DNA from: Cephalotrichum gorgonifer
Lineage: Eukaryota; Ascomycota; Sordariomycetes; Microascales; Microascaceae
Assembly: GCA_900312665.1 (NCBI GenBank)
Contig: ONZQ02000005.1
Location: 2,211,077 to 2,275,076, forward strand
DNA length: 64,000 nucleotides
Direction of reading: 5' to 3'
Positions 12,579 through 23,088 of the stretch are shown piece by piece. The notes beneath the pieces were generated by a model. That model saw nothing but the letters and a program-made list of their open reading frames with translations, did no database searches and had not been told where the DNA came from. A program made the translations under genes and the position numbers. Every line of letters begins with the position of its first letter. Position 1 is the stretch's first letter.

Positions 12579-13001
12579 TATGATAGCTATATGGTAACTA
12601 AGGCTGCCAGGACAAGGAAGATGCAGTTATAGTGATCATGGAGGTTATATGATGGGATAAGGATAAACTATAGAGGAATTGATCACTATAGATCACAGTG
12701 ATTAAGGACGATCAGAGTAAAGAGGATCATAGTGATCTACTGTGATCTACTAGAAATACAGTCTATATAAATATACTCTTTACTATATAGCTAGTTATCT
12801 TTTCTTTCCTAAGATAGTAGTCAATCTACAGTCATTCTACAGATAGATACTCAGTTTACCTTGACAACAAGTCCCTTTCCCAAAGGTACTTGTACGATAT
12901 GACTACAACTTATACGATACTGTAACATTCGGAACTCACTTCTTAACCGGAACCCCGGTCTCACAAACCTTTGTAAGCCCATTACGATTCAGATCGTAAC
13001 A
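12579..13001 (+). repeat. 3' LTR (423 bp)
   Basis: Same length as the 5' LTR and alignable throughout. Here the first half is mutated (TATGATAG for TGTGACGG) and the last half is clean and ends GATCGTAACA. It is followed directly by the CCTTG target duplication. Confidence 0.93.
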
Positions 13002-13006
13002 CCTTG

Positions 13007-13431
13007 GATCCAGGCCTATCCAGCAGTAGGATATAGCTGTATCTACAGTCACATGGTCGATCCCACGAAAGGCTGTTGATCTTGAGGGTCAGCTAGCCTA
13101 ATATAGCTAACTAGATCAGCCTAGTAGTACTTAATAGCTACTTTTCCGGAAGGTCAAAAAAGGATTTGAGGAAAAGGACTATCAACTGGCTACCCTCTAA
13201 TCTAGGGTAGAAGCTCTTGAGCAGCAGATTGAAGCTGTAAGGCCTAGGAAAAAGAAGAGGATCCAAATTAGCCCTAATTCGAAGTTTGCAGGGATTGAGG
13301 CTATCCACAAGGCACAAATTGAGGCTGGTGATAAAACTGATGGCACAGCTGAATCCAGCAGCTCTGAATTACCTAGTGAGCCAGAGGACTGTATTGTTGT
13401 AGTATCAAAAAGGGCTGAAAATTCAGGTTGA
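13007..13431 (+). pseudogene. pogo/Fot1-type transposase, C-terminal part (broken)
   Basis: Continuation of the transposase frame after the LTR element. It reads FRKVKKGFEEKDYQLATL, one stop, then SRVEALEQQIEAVRPRKKKR, RIQISPNSKFAGIEAI and an acidic SSSELPSEPED end, closing with TGA at 13429-13431. A coiled-coil/basic tail with SPNSKFA-like motif before an acidic end is common in fungal pogo transposases. It is less damaged than the N-terminal part. Confidence 0.8.
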
Positions 13432-13455
13432 AGGGGGGGTCTGTTTTTTGTGGTC

Positions 13456-13508
13456 GGATTTTGGGGTGTCCCATTTGGGGGGGTGTCCCATTTGGGGGTG
13501 AGCGACGT
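13456..13508 (-). repeat. right terminal inverted repeat of the pogo-type element
   Basis: Exact reverse complement of 4003-4055 over 53 bp, followed by the TA target duplicate at 13509-13510. Confidence 0.95.
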
Positions 13509-13638
13509 TACACATGATGGTTCACTAGCGCCACTCCGCCCCTCAAACCTGGTGTTAGTCCCTTGCCATGTTCGACTCGCTTTGGCAGCCGTGCGGAGTA
13601 TGTGGATATACGCCGGTGGGTACGACGCGTAGGTCCTC

Positions 13639-15657
13639 TCAAGCTGAGCACTCGGTGAAATCCTCGAGACCGGCATCGGGGACAGCAACGGTCGGAAGAC
13701 AGAGTTCAATATCCTCACCCTTCAATTCCTTGAATACCCTTGTGTGTTCCCTCTGTGATTGAAGCGGTTAGAGAATGGCTGGTTCCTCCCTATAGGACGA
13801 CGATAGAGTATAAAGTTAGGTCGTATGGGATAAAAGGAACAAGGACATACTTCAGTAATCCGAATGAACTCATCGTAAATACCATCAGCCTTCATCTTCT
13901 CCCGCACTAGATCGCCGACACCCCCCAGGAGCGCAACGACGGTCGTGACCTTGCTGTCCCATGTCACCAGCGCGGAGATAAGCTCGCCGTCCACCCTCGT
14001 CGACTCAGTACTGCCAAAGGGATCTATCAAGTAGTTAGTATTAGATGGGATAACAGCTCCTAACAGGCCCGTGACTCACTCTGCATCTTCTTCCCGGCAG
14101 CCATGTTCCTCCACCACGCTAGCCCGACGGACTTGTTGAACATGATGGTGGGCCATGCGCCGTAGGGTGTGATGACATCCAGGTAGGAGTCGTTGCGCAC
14201 CGATATCGACGGGATACCGGCAGGGGAGATGTAGCCCATGATGGCGTCGGTTTCGGGATCCGTGGAGTTGTTGACGGACGCGTACAGTCCTGGGATCCCG
14301 GTTACGACGGAGTTGCAGGTTCGGGCTCGCTCGGCGTTATGGTATATGCGTCTATATTCGGACCGTCAGCAGGGAAACTAGGAATGGGTGAGATCGATGT
14401 TTTTGGGGAAACAGTACCGGACTATGTCGACGTCGAAGAAGGGCATCTCTAGCACTTTCCAGGGCTCATGAGACGAGAACCAGTATCCTATAATTAGGGG
14501 AAGACAGTTAGCGGGAACTTTTTGGGAATCAAGTTTCACGCGCTGTGGTGCGTAAAACTCACCTTCTTGCACCGTAATGGGACCGACGCCTCCCTTATGG
14601 TACTCAACGCTCCTCAGCTTCGCACGCTTGACCTCCCAGAGACTTTCCTTGTCGGCGTCAGACAGGTTTGAGAAGTGGTGGATGAAATAGGTCAGCAGCT
14701 CTCCCTCGTAGGGGTCGTCCAGAAGGCTATCTCCTTCGCAGCTATATTCCTGCTTGGGGTCGTCTACGGCCAGTGTTTGGTCCGCAATCGCGATGACGGC
14801 GCAGACGCGGCCTCCTCCGAGGTGGAATATCTTGGGCGCGGTAGACTTGGTGTAGTCCAGCCAGGCCTGCCATCCCTCAGCGAGCTTGAGGAAGGACTTG
14901 TTGTGGCTCTTTTCAAGGGCCTGGATAACGGCATATACGGCCCATAGAAGTTCGCTAGACGTTTGAAACACGAATTAGCTCTTCGGAATTCTTCTCGAAC
15001 CGGAATGGAACTTGGCCTGGGCTGGGGGGTAGCCTACCCGTTGTCTAACCCCGGCACGCGGTTCTCCCAGTCCGTGGTGGGGGATACATCCTGATTGCTA
15101 GTCGTCATCCACGGGAGGAACCCGCCAAAGCCGGGGTACGTCTCGTTGAACCGGAGGTACGTCTTGAGCTTCGTCTCCATGATGGACGCAGCGAAGGCCG
15201 GCGCGTCCTGGGGCTTATCGGGCGTCAGGAAGCGGGCGGCTTCCTTCGAGCCAGCGATGGCGTGGCTGTAGAGCATTATTTGCAGTGCCTGACTTCGAGT
15301 CAACTCCCCGGATCAATTCCACAACAAAACAAAGTCTAAGGAGCGGAGGGCATCTACCTCTTTGCTCGCGGCGCTGAATGTGTGCACCTCCGTAGCGTCG
15401 CCGGTCACCCAGTCGAGCTGGACACCATCGTAGGACATCCCGTTGGCGGTGTTGTACGAGATGTCATTCTGGTGGAATTTACCCTCCCAGTAGAGAAGGT
15501 CCCAGATGAACTTGTCGGTATTCTTGAGGACCTCCTTTTGTGGCCAGTCTAGAGCAAAGCGGCAGGACGGAGCGCTGCTGTGACCCTGGTGACTTGAGGG
15601 CAGAGCATGTGCCAACGTGGCGCCGATGAAGGCGAGGGCGGTCTGGTTGAGTCTCAT
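13639..15657 (-). CDS. secreted glycoside hydrolase, probable endo-beta-1,2-glucanase-like (GH162/GH144 type)
   Basis: Seven-exon model: 15657-15358, 15288-15038, 14954-14563, 14487-14418, 14351-14080, 14023-13851 and 13752-13639. All introns are GT-AG of 56-98 bp, several with CTAAC/CTGAC branch points, and the frame holds through every junction to give 523 residues. The N-terminus is a signal peptide (MRLNQTALAFIGATLAHALP). The body is alpha-helical with aromatic/acidic loops such as TYPGFGGFLPWM, VPGLDNGELLWAVYAV, LLDDPYEGELL, GYWFSSHEPWKVLEMPFFD and TGIPGLYASVNN. These recall the (alpha/alpha)6 barrel of SGL endo-beta-1,2-glucanases, but I assign the family by resemblance only. It shares a 424-bp divergent promoter with the regulator at 16082, and the transposon block begins just beyond its 3' end. 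Confidence 0.65.
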
Positions 15658-16081
15658 GGCGAGGGTGATTGTGATCGTGAGTGAAGGAGTGAATGATCAA
15701 CTGGACTCCAAGGCTCATGGTGGGCGCCGATGGGCCATCTTATTTATTTATAAATTTATTTTGATCGACTCTGGCATTTGGAAATCACCACCCCGGACGC
15801 CAAGCTCCCCAGCCGGCTCGTCCAACTCCCCGCATGGTCCCCGCAGATTGGAAGCTCCAATGCCGCTAGTATCGTTCCAACTAGCTTCTTTGGTGTGGAG
15901 ATACTCCCTTCGGAAAAACGGAGAAATATCCTTGGGGAAGGTGTGTGTGGGGTATTCCAGCCCCTCTCCTTCACACCGATGATCGTTCACTTCTCCGTTA
16001 ATTTCCCCGAGGAGTATAACTCCGCCCGCCGCCCGTCCCCGCAGCCCACCTTGCTTGTTTCTCCGGAACAGTCGCAAGTCA
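15658..16081. promoter_or_regulatory. shared divergent promoter of the glycosidase and the Zn2Cys6 regulator
   Basis: 424 bp between the two opposed start codons. The stretch TTATTTATTTATAAATTTA at 15742-15760 is a TATA-like element about 85-100 bp upstream of the glycosidase ATG. No second obvious TATA precedes the regulator. CGG-rich words are frequent but no single operator stands out. Confidence 0.5.
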
Positions 16082-18310
16082 ATGTCAGTCCGGGGTAGTG
16101 AGATGCCTAGATCACCACTGCCGACGCCGTATTCGCCTAGGACGCGGGCCCGGAGGCGGCCGACTAGCCGGGCGTGCGATCGGTGCCGGCGGAGAAAGGC
16201 CAAGGTGAGTAGTATAGTCCCCCCAATCTGCTCTTTCCCCTCGAGATCGGCGCGGGTGGGCCCAAGAGTTTTTTCTGGCTTGTGAACTAACGGCTTGGTT
16301 GGTCCTTAGTGTGATTCCGGCAACCAGAGTGATCGGTGCGCGTTGTGCCGAGATGCCGGCGAGCAATGCACGTTTGACCTGCCTCTGGCTAGACGGGGCC
16401 CGAAGACGAGGAGAACTACCATCAACAGCGGAAATAGTACCGCACTCGACGTCTCCGTGGATATCTCCGCCGGTCCACTAGATGCTGGCGATGTGCCCTC
16501 GCCGCTCTCATTTGTCGGAACCCCCGGCGCGACGGGACGCGGATACGGAAGCGCCTCGAATTCGCCCAATGTGCCGTGGGAACGCACCAGTAACCTGAGC
16601 GTGGGCGCACTATCGCCGCAGACCGTCCGTGGTTCAGTGCCGGGCCTCGCGCCGACTCAGGGAATCTCGGCGAGACGGAGGTGGCATGACCTCTCCAGGG
16701 CGCTCGCTGTGCGGGCCGTCGACCTCGAGAAGATGGCGAACCGCTGCTTTGACCTCTTCTTCGAGTACCTCTTTCCGCTCACCCCGCTAGTCCACGAGGC
16801 CAGTCTCCGAGAGGGGCTAGCCTTCTTCACGGCGCAGAACCCGTTGGAGATGCCGTCTCAAGGAGGGTCTCGCGCGGGTATGGAAAGGGCCGCCGTGGGC
16901 GCATCTGGGACGGAGACCTGGGCTGATATCCCGGAGGTCCCCGTCCCGGTAGGGAACGGCGGTATGATTGTTGATACCTGGCCTGCTGCAACCTTCACGC
17001 TAATTACGGCGGTGTGCGCCGAGGCTGCCTTCCTGCTGCCCAAGAACTTGTTTCCAGAGGGGGAGACTGTTGCCGACGCGTTCCTGCAGGCCTCGCGGAA
17101 TTGTCTCGGGGACTACCTCGAGGCGGACCTAGAGGACCCCAATGCCAATTCGATAACTATTAGGTACTTCCACTCCAACTGCCTGCATGCAGCGGGAAAG
17201 CAGAAGTACTCGTGGCACATCTTCGGCGAGGCGACGCGCCTGGCGCAGGTCATGCAGCTACACGACGAGGCGTCCATGGAAGGACTATTCCCCACCGAGG
17301 CGGAGCTGAGGAGGCGCGCCTTCTGGATCGTGTACATGGGGGATAAGTCGGCTGCGATTCTGAACAACAGGCCTATTACCATCCACAAGTTCTCGTTTGA
17401 GTCTGGTATTACTACCTCGTACCCCACCGGCATCGAGGACGAGTCGACGCTGGGGCCGTCACCGGGGAATACTGACTTGACGACTGAGACGACGCGTAGG
17501 AGTTTCATAGATGGCTTCAACGCGAATCTGCGTCTCTGGCAAGCGGCCTCAGATCTCCTGGTAGAGATACGCGTCCTGCAGGATCAGAACAAGGACCAAG
17601 CCGGCTCGGAGGTCCAGGTGCGGGCGGGGACTGAACAGGCAATGATAACGACAGATACCCGGGGCCGGCGCCCGCTACTGGATGCCCTCTACATCCGGTT
17701 CATCACCTGTCTAGACGACTTGCCACCGTACCTGCAGTCGTACACGTTCGCTGCCATCGCGAACGGCGGCACAGAGACGACGCGGTCTAAGCAGTTCATC
17801 ATCCAGTGTGCGAATCTCCAGGTTTCGCTGCACTGTCTGCGGATGGTGATTGCGCAGAAGTTTGAGGAGGCGGCGCACGGGGGGCTCGGTCTCGGGCTTG
17901 GGCTCGGGGCGGAGCAGCAGGCTGACGTGAGGACTACGGAGATTGCGAGGGATATGTTGCGGGTTATGCACGAGGCGCCGTTTTGGTCGCTGCAGGTTAA
18001 TGGGGAGCCTTATGTGAGTTTTCTCCCCCTCCCCATTTATGCGTTCAGTTCGATGGTGGTAAACACAAGGACAAAAATGAGTGATATATTGATAATGTCT
18101 TGATGCTAACTGAGCGGTGCTGGAAACGGGGTATAGGTTGAAAAGATACGACTTATGGGTGCTAGTCTGTTGGCTATCATCCATCGAAATCGGGGGTCGC
18201 CGCTTGCTGTGAGGGCCCAGGGGGACTTCACGGTCCTTCTCGACATTTTGACCAGGTTAGACTCAAAGGCGTCTGACGCACTGAGGAGCAACTCGATGTG
18301 GGTGGCCTAA
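16082..18310 (+). CDS. Zn2Cys6 transcription factor with fungal_trans domain
   Basis: Three exons, 16082-16204, 16310-18013 and 18137-18310, giving 666 residues. The first intron (105 bp, branch GAACTAACG) splits the zinc cluster exactly: ACDRCRRRKAK | CDSGNQSDRCALC, then RDAGEQC, a C-x2-C-x6-C-x8-C-x2-C-x6-C pattern. The second intron has branch TGCTAAC. The middle homology region includes FDLFFEYLFPLTPLVHE and the diagnostic RYFHSNCLHAAGKQKYSWHI, then GEATRLAQVMQLHDE and RRRAFWIVYMGDKSAA. A GLGLGLGLG run lies near the C-terminus. The start at 16082 was chosen as the first ATG before the basic Arg-rich leader; 16103 is possible. Divergent to the secreted glycosidase, it is a plausible local activator of that gene, which is inference. 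Confidence 0.88.
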
Positions 18311-19082
18311 CGAAGTGGGGGGTATTTGCTTAATGCAGATTGTATTAATAGAATAGCGACGGGTAATATATGTTTCGAGCAAGAACCAGCAGTAGTGTTG
18401 ACGGACCATCTATGAGGCCGTATTTCGTTTCTCGATGTACGTTTGCCAACTATACGAGCCAGGTAGCGCGAGCTGGCAAGTCGTCGACTGACTGTGCCTC
18501 AGATGCATACGTCATTGCTTGAGCCAACAAGGCGAATGCCTTTGTTTGGCTCCCCGACAAGGAAACAAGAATCGCGAGAGGGATGGGATTGATTATCAAT
18601 GAGTCCCATATCGGACTGCGATTACCAATTATTAGTGCTAGTCTTTGATATTTCGGAGCCCGATATAGTCCGACCAAACCGACAGCTACGGCGTCCGATC
18701 GAGTCCGACCGAGTTCGAAGCTTTGTCATTTTCGGTCACCACCAACGGGTTAGCCCCTCTCCACAGCCGGCGCCCGAGGAATCTGGCAAAGAGCTGTCGC
18801 GTAAGTCTAGGGGGGCAAACCTACTAGCACGAACCTAATCAAGGCTCTAGCCCGCATAGGTACATGGATGAGATCAACCTCAGTCGGGTGCTTTCCCGCA
18901 CTGGAGCCAGAAATGGAGATGGGCAATCATTCTTGCATCAGAGGGCCCAGGACCAATATCTATAAAACGGCCCCGAAGCCCATCCATCTATCCTCCCATA
19001 ACAACCACAACATTCGAAACCCTCTCCGTTCTACATTTCAATATCAAAAGAAACTCTAAGAGCCCGTCTACTAGCATTCATC
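18311..19082. promoter_or_regulatory. intergenic with promoter of the NmrA-like gene
   Basis: No gene seen. TATAAAA at 18961-18967 lies about 120 bp upstream of the NmrA-like ATG, followed by a CA-rich leader (CATAACAACCACAACATTCG), a typical fungal core promoter and 5' UTR. Confidence 0.6.
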
Positions 19083-20144
19083 ATGTCGAAGATCTTGACC
19101 GTTTTCGGTGCAACCGGGAACCAGGGCGGTTCCGTTATCCAGGCCGTGCTCGCGGATCCCATTCTTTCCAAGGAGTATAAGATCCGTGGAATTACTCGCG
19201 ACACCTCCAAGGCCTCCGCCCAGGCCCTGGTTAAGAAGGGCGTAGACGTAGTGTCGGCAAGTGTATCCACAAGATTCACTATTTTGTACTCGGCACTGAC
19301 TCGAAGTAGGCCAACATGGGTTCCAAGGCGTCACTCGCAGACGTGATCCGCGACTCGTACGCTGTTTTCCTCGTCACGACACCCGACTTCATGTCCGGCG
19401 GTGGCACCCAAGAGCAGGTCCACGGGAAGAACGTCGCAGACGTTGCGGAACAGTTCGGAGTGAAGCATCTGGTGTACTCATCCCTCCTTCACGTAACTGA
19501 ATCTACCGGGGGCCGCCTCAAGCACGTGGTCCACTTCGACGACAAGGCTGAGGTCGAGCGGTACATCCGTTCCAAGGGCATCCCCAGCACATTTGTGTTG
19601 CCGGGATATTTCATGACAAATTTCACCAAACTGCAGATGATTAAGAAGGGAGAAGATGGCGTGTACACCCTGGCTTACCCCGTCAGTGACAAGGCCAAAT
19701 TCCCCCTCTTCGATGTTGAATCAGACATGGGTACGCCTTCTGCCCCTTTTTTCCGATCAAGTGCGCCGCCACTTTCATTCTATGCTAACATGCACTGGCT
19801 AATTAGGCAAGTACGTCGTTGCCGCCTTGCGACAGGAAGGAAGGGCCCAAGGCAAGCAGATTCTTGCCGCGGCCGACTACTACACGCCGTCGCGGATTAT
19901 CTCCGAATTCGAGGAAGTTATCGGGAAGCCGGCACGATTTGTACAAATCGACTCTGATACATACAGGAGATTCCTTCCCGGACCTCTTGCCGACGAGATG
20001 CTGGAGAATCATCTCTTCATCGAAGAGCCCGGATATTATAAGGGACAGGATCTCAAGGAGAGTCTCGACATGTTGAACGATATTGGCTTGAAGCCGACTA
20101 CCTGGAAGGACTTCCTGTTTGTCAACAGAGCAGCATTCGAATGA
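19083..20144 (+). CDS. NmrA-like NAD(P)-binding protein
   Basis: Three exons, 19083-19256, 19310-19730 and 19807-20144, giving 310 residues, the usual length of NmrA-like proteins. The N-terminal Rossmann motif is TVFGATGNQGGSVI, followed by IRGITRDTSKASAQAL; VKHLVYSSLLHVTESTGG and PSTFVLPGYFMTNF are family hallmarks. It lacks the Tyr/Lys catalytic pair of active short-chain dehydrogenases, as NmrA proteins usually do. NmrA in Aspergillus and Neurospora senses NAD/NADP and restrains the nitrogen activator AreA/NIT2; most relatives have unknown roles, so no target is claimed. The first intron begins GCAAGT and ends TAG, a GC-AG intron, because only that junction keeps VVS-ANMGSKAS in frame. 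Confidence 0.9.
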
Positions 20145-20442
20145 AGAGAGTATGACTGGTGAACGAGCAGGATAGACAATCATCAAGTTATATTTCACGT
20201 ATATATAATCAATCATATGGTCTCCTGGGATAACTGGCATAGCTCCCACAGAGTTGTCTTTATTGTCTATTCTTCTATATGCTAATTTATCATCATATTG
20301 ACCGTAGTCCTGTGTCCAATGGGGTCAAGGCTGTTTGAACCGTGACAAGGACTAAGCTGAATTGAGGCACCGATGATCCCAGATTCGGGGCTACAATGGG
20401 GCCAGCGGGGGTGGTAGAACTCGCCCCTAAGTCCACACTAGC

Positions 20443-22274
20443 TTACCCGTTTATATCCACCCCCCTCTCCGCGAGCATCTTCTGCAGGAGTAACGCGGAC
20501 TTCTTTGGTGTCCGCTCCAAGGTGTCGTAGTCTGTGAAGGTCACTCCGAAGCGCGGGCCATACCCGTCCGACCATTCTGCCACATTTGTTAGCAATGTGC
20601 CAGTTAACAATCACACTATGTGCACCAACTTACCAAGGTTATCCATCAGAGACCACGCGAAATAACCCCTGACATCCGCCCCATCACCAGTCGCTCCCCC
20701 TATCGCATCAAGGTGGTCCTCGAAATACTTAATCCGGTACGCGTCCTCAACGGATTCCGCCCGCGTCATCTTATCCTCACCGGGGCAGGGACACCCGTTC
20801 TCTGTGATGTAGATCGGTTTGCCGTACAGCCTGTAGACTCGGGACAGGTGCTTGCGGAACATACCGGGGCACGACCGCAGCCAGTGTATACCGCTCTCCG
20901 CGCCGACGGAGACGCCGTTCTTGTCTTCCTGCAGCTCGTCTAGGTTGCCTATGTAGTCGTTCTCTGAGGGAGGGGAGGTGCGGTGATGGGCGAATTGAGA
21001 GGTGTAGTAGTTCATGCCGTAAAAGTCCGTCTCTGCGCTGTTGAGGATGGCGAAGTCCGCGGGTGTGAAAGGGGGGAGGCGATCGCCAAGCTGGTCGCGC
21101 ATTACTTTTGGGTAGTCCTGCTTGAGGCTGCCGACGAGGAAGGGAGCTCTGTTAGCCGGGGCCCTGTCTTGTGTGTCGCATTCGTAGGATAGTGACATGG
21201 ATAGCTCGAATAGGACATGTATCACAGGAATCATCGGCAACCCAAGTATCATAGGTCTCACATGTATTGCCCACGAAGCAACTCGGCGGAGGGTCAAAGG
21301 AAAAGAAGGAGAACACTCACAAGATGGGGTTCGCGAACCAGCCGATGTGGAATTCCATACGCCTCTCGGCGGCCTCCTTATCGCGATCGTCGTCGGCGTC
21401 CCACGGCTCGTAGAAGTCGCCGTTGAGGGAGATGCCGATCTGGCCGTTCTGTGTGGGGCGGAAGTCTTTGTTGTAGGCCGCTACGGAGCGCGCATGGCTC
21501 ATAATCTGTGCTTTGCCTGCAATCCACGGCTCCGTGGGGGTATTGCCCGCGGTGGACTGCGGGTTCGTGCTGCTTCTCCCGGGGGCATTGCCTCCCGTTG
21601 CGTAGCCCTGTCGTTGAAAGTTAGGAAACAACTAGATCGAAAGAGGACGAATAGATTTGGTAAGGGGGGGGGGGGGGTGAGAAAAAGAAGTTGGCGAGAA
21701 AGAAACTTGAGCAGATGGCATGAGTTCGGGGTATATAACTTACGAATATCGACTGAATCCAGGGCTCATTAAGCGTAATCCAATTCTTGACCCTGTCGCC
21801 AAACCGTTCGAAACACACCCTCGCATACCTTTCAAAGTCCCTCTGCGACTCCTCCACGTCCAGCCACCCACCATACCGGTTCTCGATCCCCTGCGGCAGG
21901 TCCCAGTGGTAAAGCGTCACCCACGGCGTGATCCCCTTCTCTAGAAGCCCGTCTATCAGCTTGTTGTAGAAGGCGATTCCCGCCTCGTTGACGGGGTCGT
22001 CCCTGCCGCCGAGGGGCACGATACGCGACCACGCGATGGAGAAGCGGTACGCCTTCGCGCCGTAGCGCTTAAGGAGCTCCAGGTCCTCCTCGTAGCGGTG
22101 GTAGTGGTCGCACGCCACGTCGCCGTTCGCTCCCTTTGTGCGCGTCGGGGTGAGGTGCGTGAAGGTGTCCCAGATCGAGGGGCCGCGGCCGTCTTCGGCA
22201 ACGGCCCCTTCGATTTGGTACGCAGCTGTTGCGAAGCCCCATTCAAAATTGGGGGGGAGGGATGGTGTGGCCAT
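20443..22274 (-). CDS. GH1 beta-glucosidase, intracellular
   Basis: Four exons, 22274-21744, 21607-21321, 21148-20634 and 20576-20443, giving 488 residues, standard for GH1. The N-terminus is LPPNFEWGFATAAYQIEGA, with no signal peptide, so the enzyme is expected in the cytosol. The acid/base is E170 in TLNEPW and the nucleophile about E389 in YITENGCP; YRFSIAWSRI, LYHWDLPQ and DNLEWSDGYGPRFG are further family blocks. It hydrolyses cellobiose and short beta-glucosides taken into the cell. It is divergently transcribed from a sugar/H+ symporter, consistent with an uptake-and-hydrolysis pair. A 13-G run lies in intron 1 (about 21665-21677). Confidence 0.94.
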
Positions 22275-23088
22275 GGTGGTGGTGGTGGTGAAGAGTGTGT
22301 CTGCACGGCTGTTTGTGCGAGCTGTAGATTTGCTAGCGAAGGTCTTGTGTGTGTGGTGAGCTCTCTTTCACGGAGAGCTTGGGTGCGTTTCTGCGACGTC
22401 CAATCTGAGGATAGCTCTATACCGATTGGCAGCTAAGTGATATAGATCGAGCGCGGGGACTTGAGGGGCAGTTGAGGAGAGACGGAATAATAAAACGATG
22501 GTCTCAACTGTTCGTGCATTTCCCCGACGGTACGATCGCCCTTTTGCGCACGTTAATGTCGTCACACTACTTGTACGAGGTCTTAGATGGGCTAGCCTCG
22601 GGGGAGAAGACGAAAAGAGTTAAAACTGCCTATTTCCCCGTTTCTCCGTTTCCCCGTTTCCCCCATTCAAGTGCCATTTCCCAGGACCTAGGCTAACAGT
22701 ATAGGAGCTAGCTCGTAAAAAAAAAACAAGGAAAACTAAGCTCTATTTCCCCGTTTTCCCGTTTCTCCGATTTCCCCAATTTTCGTGCCCACTTTGGTAG
22801 AAACCGCGTGGAGGAAAGCGTCACCCCCATGGGGAAGCCAATCGTTAGCCGATCAAAAACCAGTATGGGGTTGATTCTCTCCCCTGTTTCTCCAAGCCAG
22901 AAATGTGGAGGTAGATCACACCCCCGGACAACCCGCATAATGTGTATCCGTCGATAAATACTCCTTGGGATGCACTCCTCGAGAACCTTTGACTTCGTGC
23001 TGCCTCGTCTGCTCAGCCTCTTTCGTCTACCTCTTCTGAGCTCTCTGCCCTCTGTCCTCCGACACTGAAGAGCATCTACTTCTCCGCC
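22275..23088. promoter_or_regulatory. divergent promoter between beta-glucosidase and sugar transporter
   Basis: 814 bp without a gene. It contains XlnR/XYR1-like GGCTAR words at 22590-22595 (within the palindrome GGCTAGCC) and 22691-22696 (GGCTAA), and CreA-like GCGGGG near 22453 and GTGGAG near 22810. Two pyrimidine-rich tracts built of TTTCCCCG/TTTCTCCG units (about 22631-22680 and 22742-22785) form an imperfect direct repeat. The site names follow published consensus sequences; binding is not shown. Confidence 0.45.

Larger units (their letters stand above)
5358..13001 (+). mobile_element. Ty3/Gypsy chromovirus LTR retrotransposon, RIP-degraded
   Basis: 7644 bp bounded by two 423-bp LTRs and flanked by an exact CCTTG duplication (5353-5357 and 13002-13006). 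Order of recognisable pieces on the plus strand: gag, a zinc-knuckle remnant, protease, reverse transcriptase, RNase H, integrase, chromodomain. This is the chromovirus order. The interior is extremely TA-rich with stops every few codons and YLNN in place of YLDD, the pattern left by repeat-induced point mutation. The purine tract at 12564-12575 beside the 3' LTR is the probable polypurine tract. No functional protein can be made. Confidence 0.95.
4003..13508 (+). mobile_element. pogo/Fot1-type (Tc1-mariner) DNA transposon, interrupted by a retrotransposon
   Basis: The two ends form a perfect 53-bp inverted repeat (4003-4055 and 13456-13508, starting ACGTCGCTCACCCCC). They are flanked on both sides by TA (4001-4002 and 13509-13510), the duplicated target site of Tc1-mariner elements. 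Subtracting the nested LTR element and one copy of its 5-bp target duplication leaves 1857 bp, the size expected for Fot1/Pot2-like elements. A stop-ridden DDE transposase frame runs on the plus strand and is split by the insertion at 5357/13002. The element lies about 130 bp beyond the stop codon of the secreted glycosidase gene ending at 13639. Confidence 0.95.

Noticed and set aside
13197..13718. 173-codon minus-strand frame spanning the transposon end
   Set aside because: It crosses the inverted repeat and lies antisense to the transposase C-terminus and partly to the last exon of the secreted glycosidase.
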